The notes beneath the pieces were generated by a model that did no database searches, was not told the origin of the DNA, and worked only from the letters and a program-made list of their open reading frames with translations. A stretch of DNA of 64,000 bases from Candidatus Latescibacterota bacterium (GTDB lineage: Bacteria; Latescibacterota; UBA2968), in the NCBI GenBank assembly GCA_022824945.1, contig JAJDYX010000050.1, positions 161,605 through 225,604 of the forward strand, written 5' to 3'. How positions within the stretch are numbered: the first letter of the stretch is position 1; every line of letters begins with the position of its first letter. The position numbers and the translations under genes are program-made. This document shows, in pieces, positions 45,190 through 54,157 of this stretch.

Positions 45190-46122
45190 CTATAAATCAA
45201 TCTCAGAGTCCCAAGCGCTATTTTTCTGCTGCGAATTTTTCGGCAAAATCAGCGTTAGCGCACCGGGCATAATTTCAAATACCAGTTCTTTTGGGCCTTT
45301 CTCAACTTCGCCATCAAATTGAAACCAATCACTCTTCTCGCGCGTGATATGGATTTTTTGGGCTCGGAATATCTCGACGCCGGGCATTCGATCAAAAGTG
45401 CCATTAAAAAGTCGATAGGTATTCAACACCAGGCGAATCCACCCCGGATGTGTAAACACGCACACATCGAGAAGCCCATCATCAGGCATCGCTTGAGGGG
45501 CTATGGTTGCGCCGCCTCCAAAGTCCGGCATGTTAGCTATGGCAACGAACAAAGGCGTGCGCTCAATTTTAGCATCAGAATTTAATTTCAACCGCAATGT
45601 CTGCGGGCGATATGAAAGAAGCGACAGCGCGGTGAGCACCAGATAGGGCAAGAATCCGCGGCGTCCCGTGCGATTTGCATACCGATGTGCAACCTCTGCA
45701 TCTAAGCCAATGCCCGCCGAAGAAAAAAACAGGGCATTGCCCACGCGACCCACATCGAGTTTCCGTATCTCTGGCTGAATAAAAGCGCGACAGGCTTTTG
45801 CCGGGTCAAAAGATAAATTCAACGCACGCGCAAACGCATTGCCCGATCCAGCAGGTACCACTCCCAGGGGTATCTCTGTGCCGAGTAGTGCGCGTCCAAC
45901 TTCGTTAATGGTGCCATCGCCTCCAATGGCGACTACCAGATCGAACCCCATTACAGATGCGCTTGCCGCCAATTCCGTAGCGTGTCCCGCGTACTGCGTC
46001 ACTTCAAGGGTAAAATCCATTCCCGCTTTCTCACATTCGGCAATCACGCGAGATCGAATATTGCGTTTCACACCTGCATGCGGATTCGCAATGAAGAGTA
46101 CGCGGGAAAATTGCACACTCAT
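45190..46122 (-). CDS. diacylglycerol/lipid kinase (DagK, YegS/BmrU type)
   Basis: 310 residues. IANPHAGVKR starts the catalytic domain, with the nucleotide-binding AIGGDGTINEV near residues 68-78 and VPAGSGNAFARAL near 94-106. A C-terminal beta-sandwich ends with RMPGVEIFRAQKIHIT and DGEVEKGPKELVFE. It phosphorylates diacylglycerol or a related lipid at the membrane face, without membrane helices of its own. The gene starts 4 bases before the stop of the adenylate-kinase-like gene upstream (ATGA type), so the two are coupled. Confidence 0.9.
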   Translation of the reverse strand: MSVQFSRVLFIANPHAGVKRNIRSRVIAECEKAGMDFTLEVTQYAGHATELAASASVMGFDLVVAIGGDGTINEVGRALLGTEIPLGVVPAGSGNAFARALNLSFDPAKACRAFIQPEIRKLDVGRVGNALFFSSAGIGLDAEVAHRYANRTGRRGFLPYLVLTALSLLSYRPQTLRLKLNSDAKIERTPLFVAIANMPDFGGGATIAPQAMPDDGLLDVCVFTHPGWIRLVLNTYRLFNGTFDRMPGVEIFRAQKIHITREKSDWFQFDGEVEKGPKELVFEIMPGALTLILPKNSQQKNSAWDSEIDL

Positions 46123-46712
46123 GTATGCAAAAAATCGACCAGGGTCTGACCGATATCCCTCAAAATTTTTGGCGAAGGCTGTGATACATCGATTTGTTGC
46201 ACGATTTCACTGGGATAATGCTCCAATACTGCTATTGTCTGGCGGTCGTACACATCGAATCTTTTGCGAATAATTTGTTCATTTGCGTCATCAATGCGGT
46301 ATGCGACGAGCGCGCGTCCAAAGAGGCGTTTGATCAGTACATTGCGGTCTGGACAATCCAATACCATGATCAATTTTACATTTAAGTCCTCATCGGCCAT
46401 TTGAGCCTGGGCGAGGGTGCGCGGTAGGCCATCTAAAATTAGTGTCTGTTCATCGGGCTTAAAATCGTCAAAATCAACCAGGCGCTGCATGCGTTCTCGC
46501 CACAGGGCTACAACAAATTCGTCGGGTACCAACTCGCCTTTGCGAATGCTCGCCAGAGCCATTTCCCCGGGCTGGCTATCGACGTCTAATGCCCTGAGCA
46601 TATCGCCGCTTGAAAAATGGTATAAACCCGGTATTTGTTTTAACACACTTCCCCATGTGCCCTTGCCGGCACCGGGGGGTCCAAATAATAAGACAGTATC
46701 ATACATCGGCAT
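46119..46712 (-). CDS. adenylate kinase-like nucleoside monophosphate kinase
   Basis: 197 residues. The P-loop GPPGAGKGTWG is at about residues 11-21, HFSSGDMLR near 32-40 binds the nucleoside monophosphate, and ILDGLPRTLAQA is the DGxPR motif. The LID is the short form, RALVAYRIDDANEQI, without zinc-binding cysteines. Length and short LID resemble eukaryote-type AK1 or UMP/CMP kinases more than the 214-residue bacterial Adk, so it may be a second kinase with another main Adk elsewhere. Coupled to the lipid kinase gene downstream. Confidence 0.85.
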   Translation of the reverse strand: MPMYDTVLLFGPPGAGKGTWGSVLKQIPGLYHFSSGDMLRALDVDSQPGEMALASIRKGELVPDEFVVALWRERMQRLVDFDDFKPDEQTLILDGLPRTLAQAQMADEDLNVKLIMVLDCPDRNVLIKRLFGRALVAYRIDDANEQIIRKRFDVYDRQTIAVLEHYPSEIVQQIDVSQPSPKILRDIGQTLVDFLHT

Positions 46713-46760
46713 AACTCCCGCGATTGTTTTTTGACAGAATGGAAATGTGAATGTATTTTA

Positions 46761-46789
46761 GTAGGAGCGGGTTTCAAACCCGCTCCTAC
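46761..46789. repeat. REP-like palindrome
   Basis: GTAGGAGCGGGTTT at 46761-46774 is mirrored by AAACCCGCTCCTAC at 46776-46789 with a single-base centre. Such GTAGGAGCGGG palindromes are dispersed in several bacterial genomes as REP-like elements. It sits between the divergent kinase and DUF1854 genes, where it could also act as a hairpin. Confidence 0.75.
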
Positions 46790-46817
46790 GGATCACCGAA
46801 CCTTATAGGAGAATATC

Positions 46818-47441
46818 ATGAATCTCGATCCCGCTGCCGTCTCGCTGAAAAAAAACGGCGATAAAATCGAAGCTCTGATCCATGGGGAGACCACATTCGT
46901 CGATCGTCTTGCCCGCGCGTTTCCCCACAGCAATCCCGATCAATTTGTCAGCTTGATGGATGAATTGGGACACGAAATTGGCATTATTGAAAATCCCAAG
47001 AAACTCGACGGTGCTTCGCGCAATTTGCTCGAAGCCGAACTCAAAGCCATCTACTTTGTCCCGACTATCAGTGCCATAACGTCCGTCGTATCCAAAGGCA
47101 CGGGCAGTCAGTGGACTGTTGATACCGACGATGGCGAATATACTTTCCGCATTCTGGGACGCGACGCACTCAAGGGCGATGAACCGCCTGCAATTGAAAT
47201 CACGGATGAACACGGCAAGCGATACAGAATTGACAATTACTGGGATCTCGATGCTGATAGCCGAGACCTGACCTCTGACCTGCTGCCCGATAAAGTTGTC
47301 AAGGCGCGCTATTACACCCGATCCATCAGCTCGAGTCGTGGAAGTGGCAAAAGCAGAGGTTCGAGCAGTCGCGGTGGTAGTAGCGGTGGCGGTAGTAGTA
47401 GCGGTGGTAGCGGTATGGGCGGATCGATTGGCATACGGTGA
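46818..47441 (+). CDS. DUF1854 protein with a Gly/Ser-rich tail
   Basis: 207 residues. Residues 10-155 match DUF1854: FPHSNPDQFVSLMDELGHEIGIIENPKKLD, LLEAELKAIYFVPTISAITSV, VDTDDGEYTFRIL and GKRYRIDNYWDLDADSRDLTSDLL. Relatives are linked to cyanophycin metabolism or ABC transporters; neither is adjacent here. The last 40 residues are a Gly/Ser/Arg low-complexity tail (SSRGSGKSRGSSSRGGSSGG). No signal peptide. A TATAGGAG ribosome site precedes the ATG. Function unknown. Confidence 0.8.
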   Translation: MNLDPAAVSLKKNGDKIEALIHGETTFVDRLARAFPHSNPDQFVSLMDELGHEIGIIENPKKLDGASRNLLEAELKAIYFVPTISAITSVVSKGTGSQWTVDTDDGEYTFRILGRDALKGDEPPAIEITDEHGKRYRIDNYWDLDADSRDLTSDLLPDKVVKARYYTRSISSSRGSGKSRGSSSRGGSSGGGSSSGGSGMGGSIGIR

Positions 47442-47445
47442 TTCG

Positions 47446-48615
47446 CTACCGCACTCCCAGCATCAATTCGGCCAGCAACTGATCCAGACGCTCATAGCCC
47501 AATCCAACGCGCCCCATTGCATCGATGTCAAATTGCACTTGTTTGAGTGCCTGCGATTTTTCCCGGCTGTATTTGCCCAGGTGCTGTTCGTATTCGGGGT
47601 TCTGGTTTCCAATTTCTTTCAAGATTCCCTGAATTTCGGCATCTGCTTCAAATTGTGCCGCTTTTTCCCTTAAGATATTGTACGTACGCATACACCCTGC
47701 GGCAAAATCCCATACCCCTTCTTCATCTTCTGTGCGAAATGCGTGTGCGTCGAAGTGTCTCGGCCCCGCATAACCGTTGTTTTCGAGCAAGCGCACGAGC
47801 AAAAAGGCACTTTTGTAATCTTCTGAGCCAAACCGAAAGTCCTGATCATAGCGACCAAAACGCTGGTCGTTTAAGTCGATATGGAAGAGTTTGCCCGCCT
47901 CGAATGCTTGCGCCACGCCGTGGTGGAAATTTAACCCCGCCATGTGTTCGTGTGCAACTTCCGGATTGACGCCTACCATCTCGGGGTAATCCAGTGTTTC
48001 GATAAATGCCAGATAATGCCCGGTTGTGGGAAAGTACATGTCGGCACGCGGTTCGTTGGGTTTGGCTTCGAGTGCAAAATTCAAATCGTATTTCTGGTCG
48101 CGCACGTAATCACACAAATAATTTAAGCCATCCCGGTAGCGTTTGAGGGCATCGATGGGATCTTTCGCCACGTTGCATTCAGCGCCTTCGCGTCCGCCCC
48201 AAAATACATAGGTTTTTGCACCCAATTCGACGCCTAAATCAATGGCTTGCATAATTTTTTGCAAGCCATAAGCGCGAATTTTGGGATCGTTGGACGTAAA
48301 GCCCCCATCCTTGAATACGGGATGAGAAAATGTATTGGTGGTTGCCATGGGCACGACCATGCCGCAATTTTTTAGTGCGTTTTTGAAATCGCTTACGATT
48401 TTATCGCGCTGTTGTGGCGTGGCATCAATTGGCACGAGGTCGTTATCGTGCAGGTTAATGCCCCACGCACCCAGTTCGCTCAATCGCTGCACAATTCGCT
48501 CGGGCGCAAGCGATTGGCGCGTTGGGTCGCCAAAGGGGTCGCGTCCGGGATTTCCCACTGTCCACAAACCAAATGAAAACTTATCTTCTCTTGTGGGCGT
48601 ATATGCGTCGGCCAT
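47446..48615 (-). CDS. xylA: xylose isomerase (class I)
   Basis: 389 residues, close to the Streptomyces/Thermus length of class I. The catalytic loop GINLHDNDLVP near residue 52-62, VFWGGREGAE near 139-148 and EAKPNEPRADMYF with metal-binding Glu and Asp residues are all present; LNDQRFGRYDQDFRFG carries the second metal site. It converts D-xylose to D-xylulose in the cytoplasm and may also take glucose. No xylulokinase gene is adjacent. A GAGGAG-like ribosome site precedes the ATG. Confidence 0.93.
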   Translation of the reverse strand: MADAYTPTREDKFSFGLWTVGNPGRDPFGDPTRQSLAPERIVQRLSELGAWGINLHDNDLVPIDATPQQRDKIVSDFKNALKNCGMVVPMATTNTFSHPVFKDGGFTSNDPKIRAYGLQKIMQAIDLGVELGAKTYVFWGGREGAECNVAKDPIDALKRYRDGLNYLCDYVRDQKYDLNFALEAKPNEPRADMYFPTTGHYLAFIETLDYPEMVGVNPEVAHEHMAGLNFHHGVAQAFEAGKLFHIDLNDQRFGRYDQDFRFGSEDYKSAFLLVRLLENNGYAGPRHFDAHAFRTEDEEGVWDFAAGCMRTYNILREKAAQFEADAEIQGILKEIGNQNPEYEQHLGKYSREKSQALKQVQFDIDAMGRVGLGYERLDQLLAELMLGVR

Positions 48616-48753
48616 TGGATCTCCTCAAATACATTGAAATGTGATAAGGTTATATAGCCCGTTGAGGGCGAGGCTGTAAATATCCGGTGTGCAAAATATC
48701 ATGGTGCAGTCTGACTGTCAATGGACATTTCCACAACTCATCGGGAGCACAAA

Positions 48754-49989
48754 ATGATTATTCGCGATCCCGTTCACGGCGATATGTCGTTTAATGAATC
48801 CGAACGCCGGGTTATGGACACGCGACAAATGCAACGTCTGCGCGGTGTGCGCCAAACAGGATCGGCATATCTGGTCTATCCAGGCTGCGTACACACGCGA
48901 TTTGAGCACTCGCTGGGGACAACGGCGATGTCGCGGCGCGTGCTCGATGTTTTGAGACGTGGCGGCGCGCAAATCGAATCCGAACAGGCCGATGCGGTTG
49001 CACTGGCCGCGCTGGTTCACGATATTTCGCACTTGCCCTTTGGGCATACTTTTGAAGATGAACGCAAGCTCTTTCCCCGCCACGACACAGCCGCCCGCCT
49101 GAAATATTTCTTAACGCAAACAGAAATCGCGCAAGCACTCGATGCTTCGGGCCTGCGCGATACAGTGGTTTCTCTGCTTACGGATAAATCGTTTTCACCG
49201 GCGTGGATGCAGCAGATCGTGTCCAGCACCATCGATGCCGACTTGCTCGATTATTTGCGTCGCGATGCGTATTTTGCAGGCCTGCGTCAGGATTATGACG
49301 ACAGAATTTTTAGTACCTTTATGCTTGCCGATGAAAATCTCGCGATTGATGTGACCCGTCTCAGTACGCGCACCGAGTTGCTGCATTTGCTGCGGTTGCG
49401 CTATTTTCTCACCGAGCGCGTTTATTATCACCACGCCAAAGTATCATCGGGGGCTATGATCGCCAAAGCCGTCGAGATCGCCACGGAACACGGTCTTGTT
49501 GAGACCGATCTCTATACCCTGACGGATGATGCTCTGTTTCGCCATTTGCTCGGCTATGAAGATCCGCAGATTGACCGTTTGATCAACGGCGTTTGCGAAC
49601 GGCGTTTGCTCAAACGCGCCTATATGATTTCGACTGCCGAAGTGGGGCGCCGAGGGCGCGATGAGTTGATCGCCACTTACAATCGATCTGTCGAGAGTAG
49701 GCAGCAGATTGAGCGACAAATCGCCGATGCTGTGACCATCAACCCCGATCAGGTTATTCTCTATTGTCCGGATATCTCAGCCATCAAAGAAGCGCGCGTG
49801 CGCGTTGTTACGCGCAATGGCTTGAGCCGCCTGAACGATCCGCCAGACAATCCGCCTTTTGATGTAAAGGTCGTGGAAGATCAGTATGAACGGCTCTGGA
49901 AATTCTACATTTTTGCACCCGAAGGTTATAGAGAGCGCGTTGGAAAAGTATGTGAGCGCGTATTTGGCGAATCAAATGCGCTGGTATAA
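48754..49989 (+). CDS. HD-domain phosphohydrolase (dGTPase/SAMHD1-like)
   Basis: 411 residues from ATG48754, 6 bases past GGGAG; an ATG 33 bases earlier has no ribosome site. Metal ligands are in TRFEHSLGTTAMSRR (His), LVHDISHLPFGHTFED (His-Asp) and further Asp in ISTIDADLLDYLRRDAYFAG. The start MIIRDPVHGDMSFNE is the typical leader of this branch. The family removes triphosphate from dNTPs or acts on related nucleotides. The genomic neighbours do not indicate a substrate. One long C-terminal domain of unknown function follows after about residue 330. Confidence 0.88.
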   Translation: MIIRDPVHGDMSFNESERRVMDTRQMQRLRGVRQTGSAYLVYPGCVHTRFEHSLGTTAMSRRVLDVLRRGGAQIESEQADAVALAALVHDISHLPFGHTFEDERKLFPRHDTAARLKYFLTQTEIAQALDASGLRDTVVSLLTDKSFSPAWMQQIVSSTIDADLLDYLRRDAYFAGLRQDYDDRIFSTFMLADENLAIDVTRLSTRTELLHLLRLRYFLTERVYYHHAKVSSGAMIAKAVEIATEHGLVETDLYTLTDDALFRHLLGYEDPQIDRLINGVCERRLLKRAYMISTAEVGRRGRDELIATYNRSVESRQQIERQIADAVTINPDQVILYCPDISAIKEARVRVVTRNGLSRLNDPPDNPPFDVKVVEDQYERLWKFYIFAPEGYRERVGKVCERVFGESNALV

Positions 49990-49995
49990 CGTTCT

Positions 49996-50502
49996 TTATT
50001 GAGTCCGTTGTGATCGGTGTTTGACGCGATCGAATAACGGCATGTCTGCCCGTCCAGCACCCTCCATCTTCTTGTGACATGAAGGGCACAGGCTGATCAG
50101 ATTGCTCAGTTGATTGGCCTCTTTTGGCGAGTCGAAGAGCCGGTACGGTATTTTGTGGTGTACATCCATCTGCCGTCCGAGTGCGTCTTCTGTAATCCCA
50201 CAAGAGGCGCAACAAAATCCATCGCGCGCACGCGCCTTGTCCGCCTGAATTTTCCAATTTCCCCCGCGATACTCTGGGCGGCCTTCCAGCACGAGTTCAA
50301 AATTCTCGTCAGATTCCCAATGGGTTCTGCACTTGTTGCTGCAAAATTGGGAACGGATGCCCTTTTCAGCATACCAGCGCGGCTGAGAAAATCGCTTGTC
50401 GCATTGCATACATCGCACGGTGATATTGTCTTCGTGGCGAACTTTTTGTTCTTCTTCAAATGACAGGCGCATTTGTTGCGATGTTAAATGCTTTTTGTTC
50501 AT
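49996..50502 (-). CDS. HNH endonuclease-like zinc protein
   Basis: 168 residues from ATG50502, with GAGG 9 bases upstream; a GTG at 50517 would add 5. Two zinc-ribbon cysteine pairs are seen: CMQCDKRF with CSNKC, and CASCGI with CPSCHKK. The HNH core is VHHKIPYRLF, NQLSNLISLCPSCH. Such proteins may nick DNA or act in homing or defence; alone the gene gives no context. It lies between the HD hydrolase (convergent) and an aldo/keto reductase. Confidence 0.82.
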   Translation of the reverse strand: MNKKHLTSQQMRLSFEEEQKVRHEDNITVRCMQCDKRFSQPRWYAEKGIRSQFCSNKCRTHWESDENFELVLEGRPEYRGGNWKIQADKARARDGFCCASCGITEDALGRQMDVHHKIPYRLFDSPKEANQLSNLISLCPSCHKKMEGAGRADMPLFDRVKHRSQRTQ

Positions 50503-50682
50503 CGTTTTAAACCTCACACATCAAGATAACGCGCTTACGATCCAAATATAGGTTGGAATAAATTACAAGTCCATAGAAAGAATAGATTGTGTCCCAACGT
50601 AAAGATTGGATATTGTATCTGAAATTTATTATAATTATCCGCGCGGTACGAGTGAGGCTTAATTTTTTAATGAGGATAAAAA

Positions 50683-51459
50683 ATGGAATCTCTGACCCTG
50701 CTTTCGGGCCATACAATGCCGGTTGTCGGTCTCGGTACCTGGCCGATGAGAGGCGAACAATGCAAAGAGGTCATCAAACAGGCTCTTGAATTGGGCTATA
50801 CGCATTTCGATACGGCCTGGATATACCAGAATCAGCGCGAAATCGGCGAAGCCCTCCGAGAGGTAGGTGCTGATCGTTCGCAACTCTTCATTACTTCTAA
50901 AGTCGGCAGAGATTATCTGCAATATGACGTCGCGATAGAACAAGCCGACGAGATTCTCCAGCTTCTCCAGATGGACTACGTGGATCTGTTGCTCGTTCAC
51001 TGGCCCAACGAGGCCGTGCCTATGGAGGGATACATTCGCGCCTTCAACGAGTTTTTCGACGCGGGTAAAGCGAGAAGTATTGGGGTTAGCAATTTTTCGG
51101 TCGAACAAATGGAACGCGCCCGTTCTCTTTCTTCAGCACCGATCAGTGTCAATCAGATCAAATACCATCCCGGTTATGAACAACGAGATGTTTTGCAATG
51201 GTGCCTGGAAAACGATGTGGTGGTAACCGCGTATTCCCCTCTGGGAAAGAAGGATGTTCTTCGAGATCCCGTCCTGCTGGATATTGCCCGCATTCACGAT
51301 AAGACTTCTGCACATGTCGCCCTCAAGTGGCTGCTACAAAAAGGCATGATCGTTATTCCCAAGGCGAGTTCCAGAGAGCACCTTCTGGCGAATCTCGATG
51401 TTTTTGACTGGTCCTTATCTGAAAGCGAGATGCAGTCCATTGACCTCATAGCGGGATAA
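50683..51459 (+). CDS. aldo/keto reductase
   Basis: 258 residues. The catalytic tetrad is visible: Asp in HFDTAWIY, Tyr in WIYQNQREIG, Lys in ITSKVGR and His in LLVHWPNE. MPVVGLGTWP is the usual N-terminus and GKKDVLRDP replaces the common loop near the cofactor. It reduces sugar aldehydes or ketones with NADPH, similar to 2,5-diketogluconate reductases. GAGGAT precedes the ATG. It opens the plus-strand cluster with the sulfatase, 5 bases downstream, and is probably cotranscribed with it. Confidence 0.9.
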   Translation: MESLTLLSGHTMPVVGLGTWPMRGEQCKEVIKQALELGYTHFDTAWIYQNQREIGEALREVGADRSQLFITSKVGRDYLQYDVAIEQADEILQLLQMDYVDLLLVHWPNEAVPMEGYIRAFNEFFDAGKARSIGVSNFSVEQMERARSLSSAPISVNQIKYHPGYEQRDVLQWCLENDVVVTAYSPLGKKDVLRDPVLLDIARIHDKTSAHVALKWLLQKGMIVIPKASSREHLLANLDVFDWSLSESEMQSIDLIAG

Positions 51460-51464
51460 ACGAA

Positions 51465-53099
51465 ATGAATGAGAAAAACAGGCCCAATGTCGTTCTTATC
51501 ATTACGGACGATCAGGGGTACGGAACTGTGGGGGTACACGGGAATGACCAGGTCAGGACGCCACATATGGATCGTTTGGCCAATGAAGGGGTGGCGTTTG
51601 ACCGTTTCTACGGGCATCCGCTTTGTTCGCCTTCTCGAGCTGCATTGATGACCGGGCGGTATTTCTATCGAACCGGAATTCTACATACGTCTCGAGGGGG
51701 TGCATTAATGTCGGGCGATGAGGTCACTGCCGCTGAGCTGTTTCGAGATGCCGGGTACCGCACCGGGATTTTTGGGAAGTGGCATCTCGGTGACAATTAC
51801 CCAATGAGGCCCATGGATCAGGGATTTGAGAAAGCCGTGTGGCACAAAGGAGGAGGGATCGGGCAAGCCCCCGTAAGGCCAAACAGCTACTTTGATTCAT
51901 TTCTGTGGCGAGAAGGGGAAGAATTCCAGGCGAAAGGATACTGTACGGATGTCTTCTTTGACGAGGCCCTCGCGTTCATCGAGGAATATCAAAGCGAGCC
52001 TTTTTTCATCTATATTCCGACGAACGCGCCGCACAATCCTCTCGAGATCAGTGACGACTATGCGGATCCCTATCGCGAGATGGGGCTGGATGACAGCGTC
52101 GCGCGAATCTATGGGATGGTCGAGAATATCGATGACAATATTGGGCGACTCATGGAACTACTGGAACGCCTCGGTCTGGATGAGGATACAATCATCGTCT
52201 TTACGTCCGACCACGGTCCCGCGGGCGGCAGGTACAATGCCGGACTCAGATCTACAAAAGGAGACGTGTACGAAGGCGGGATTCGGGTTCCGTATTTCAT
52301 GAGGTGGCCGAAGGGGATGCCGGCTGGTTTCAAAACCGACAAGATTGCTTCACACATCGATGTTCTGCCCACTTTGTTGTCGCTTTGTAACGTGGATTCT
52401 CCCGCTGATCTCAGGATGGATGGCGTGGATCTGACGCCCCTGATTCGCGGTCAGGGAGTGGAATGGCTTGATCGCACGCTTTTCATTCAGACACACCGGG
52501 GGAGCCGCCCGAGACAGTACCACAACTGTACGGCGATCACCCAACGCTACAAGTGGTTGGGTTATCCCAGTAGCGGTGGACAATGGGATTTTGAGACTTC
52601 TTCGACAGACCCCGTGATGGCGCTGTACGATCTTGAAGACGACCCTGGCGAAGAGAAAGAGATAGGTGGCCAGATGCCCGATCTCGTAGCGCAGATGAAG
52701 AGAGACTACGACGCCTGGTTCGACGATGTGGCTTCGGATTGGCAGGCGGGGATCATTCACATTGGGAATTCGGCGGAGAATCCTCTCACGCTGTGTCGCT
52801 ATCAGGATTCAGAATACATATCCGAACTCCCACACGGCTGGCGTGTGAAGATCGAACAGAGCGGAACCTATGAGCTTCGAATCAATCGTGAGTCGCTAAA
52901 TGGCGCGGGTGCCCTCGGGGTCCAGTGGCAGGGGAATACTCAGAGAAGCCCACTGGCTGCGGGGGAGAATACAGGGCGATTCGAGCTTGAAGCGGGGGAT
53001 GGCAGACTGGAAATCTGGTTCGAGCTTGAAGACATAGGCCGCGTGGCGTTTTCAAGCAATTTGACGATTGGGGATGTGGTAGTGGATTACCTGGGGTAG
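51465..53099 (+). CDS. type I sulfatase (formylglycine-dependent)
   Basis: 544 residues. LIITDDQGYGTVGVHGND supplies metal-binding Asp residues and PLCSPSRAALMTGRYFYRTG carries the C-x-P-S-R formylglycine site near residue 53-57. IIVFTSDHGPAGG near residue 240-252 is the third metal motif. The last 130 residues are an additional beta-rich domain (TYELRINRESLNGAGALGVQW) that may bind glycans. No signal peptide is evident, so it may be cytoplasmic or exported otherwise. A maturation enzyme for formylglycine is not in this window. Removes sulfate from carbohydrates; linkage unknown. Confidence 0.9.
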   Translation: MNEKNRPNVVLIITDDQGYGTVGVHGNDQVRTPHMDRLANEGVAFDRFYGHPLCSPSRAALMTGRYFYRTGILHTSRGGALMSGDEVTAAELFRDAGYRTGIFGKWHLGDNYPMRPMDQGFEKAVWHKGGGIGQAPVRPNSYFDSFLWREGEEFQAKGYCTDVFFDEALAFIEEYQSEPFFIYIPTNAPHNPLEISDDYADPYREMGLDDSVARIYGMVENIDDNIGRLMELLERLGLDEDTIIVFTSDHGPAGGRYNAGLRSTKGDVYEGGIRVPYFMRWPKGMPAGFKTDKIASHIDVLPTLLSLCNVDSPADLRMDGVDLTPLIRGQGVEWLDRTLFIQTHRGSRPRQYHNCTAITQRYKWLGYPSSGGQWDFETSSTDPVMALYDLEDDPGEEKEIGGQMPDLVAQMKRDYDAWFDDVASDWQAGIIHIGNSAENPLTLCRYQDSEYISELPHGWRVKIEQSGTYELRINRESLNGAGALGVQWQGNTQRSPLAAGENTGRFELEAGDGRLEIWFELEDIGRVAFSSNLTIGDVVVDYLG

Positions 53100-53194
53100 G
53101 GACAAAACAGTGCGGAGTTGGCTGCCATCGAATCATGGTGAAGTAAGGTGCGGGAGATGTGTTGGGATTAACATTGAGGAAGGAGTATGGAGAG

Positions 53195-54115
53195 ATGCAA
53201 AAGATTTATACGACTGAGCCGTTTGTGATTAATAAAAATCTCGGTGCTGCGGTGCGCGTTCGAGGCGAAGATTTGACCTCGACCAATGCGGATGGTGAGC
53301 CTGTTGTGCAGTTGACTCAGAAACAAAAATACAATTTTGATCGCAATGGTTGGTTGCTAATTCCCGGTGTTTTGAACGGGGATGAATTGGAGGAGATGCG
53401 AGATTACGCCGAGCAGTTGCATCGCAATCCCGAAGCACTTGCCGAACATAAGCGATCTACACTGGCAGGTCCATTGCAAAAGCTGATGGACCATCCGGTT
53501 GTGATAGGATTCTTAAACGAGTTTTTAGCGTATCCGCCTCTTGCCAGTAAAGACAGTTATGGCTTTCGGTTGGAGACATCGCATTTAACGTTTCGTTCGG
53601 CGCGTGAAAATCAGCAGCGTAAGTTTAACCCGCACAATGGCAATGGGCTGTTTCGACCGCCCTGGGATTCACATTATTATCGCTGTGTGCCCGGCAAGTC
53701 ATGGAGTGGATTGACCCGGGTGGTGTGGGAGTTGAACCCTGTGAAATATCGCGAGGGTGGCACATTGTTTATATCAGGGAGCCATAAGTCGGCGTATCCT
53801 GCGCCTGATTCTGCTTTTGCCGAAGATTCGCCCATTTGGAAGACCTACGAGTGCCCTGCAGGTTCGGTTCTCTTTTTTACGGAGGCACTTTCCCACAGTG
53901 CTTCGACATGGACAAATGAGGATAATGACAGACTGGCGATTTTTAATCTTTACAATACGATTTCTACACGCTGGCAATCGTGGTTGCCACATCCCGATTT
54001 ATTAGCAGAGATGCATCCCAAGCGGCAGTCTTTATTTCGAGAAGTCAAGGTCGGTGGCCGCAATGTAGAGAATCCAATACCGCGAAATGGAGACAATCCA
54101 TATCTGCAAGGATAA
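53195..54115 (+). CDS. PhyH-like protein with altered iron motif (copy 1)
   Basis: 306 residues from ATG53195, after GGAG at 53182-53185. It has the general PhyH plan: NFDRNGWLLIPGVLNGDELEEM, VVWELNPVKYREGGTLFISGSHK, SVLFFTEALSHSAST (distal His) and DNDRLAIFNLYN (Arg). Where the iron H-x-D is expected, about 16 residues before VVWEL, the sequence reads DSHYYR, so Asp is not two residues after His. The next gene has the same plan (GDVHFYN). Known halogenases of this superfamily lack that Asp; whether this applies here is unknown. Substrate unknown. Paralog of the next gene. Confidence 0.8.
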   Translation: MQKIYTTEPFVINKNLGAAVRVRGEDLTSTNADGEPVVQLTQKQKYNFDRNGWLLIPGVLNGDELEEMRDYAEQLHRNPEALAEHKRSTLAGPLQKLMDHPVVIGFLNEFLAYPPLASKDSYGFRLETSHLTFRSARENQQRKFNPHNGNGLFRPPWDSHYYRCVPGKSWSGLTRVVWELNPVKYREGGTLFISGSHKSAYPAPDSAFAEDSPIWKTYECPAGSVLFFTEALSHSASTWTNEDNDRLAIFNLYNTISTRWQSWLPHPDLLAEMHPKRQSLFREVKVGGRNVENPIPRNGDNPYLQG

Positions 54116-54157
54116 GGACGAGATTTTTGAAATAGGATGGCTGACAGGAGAATGATT

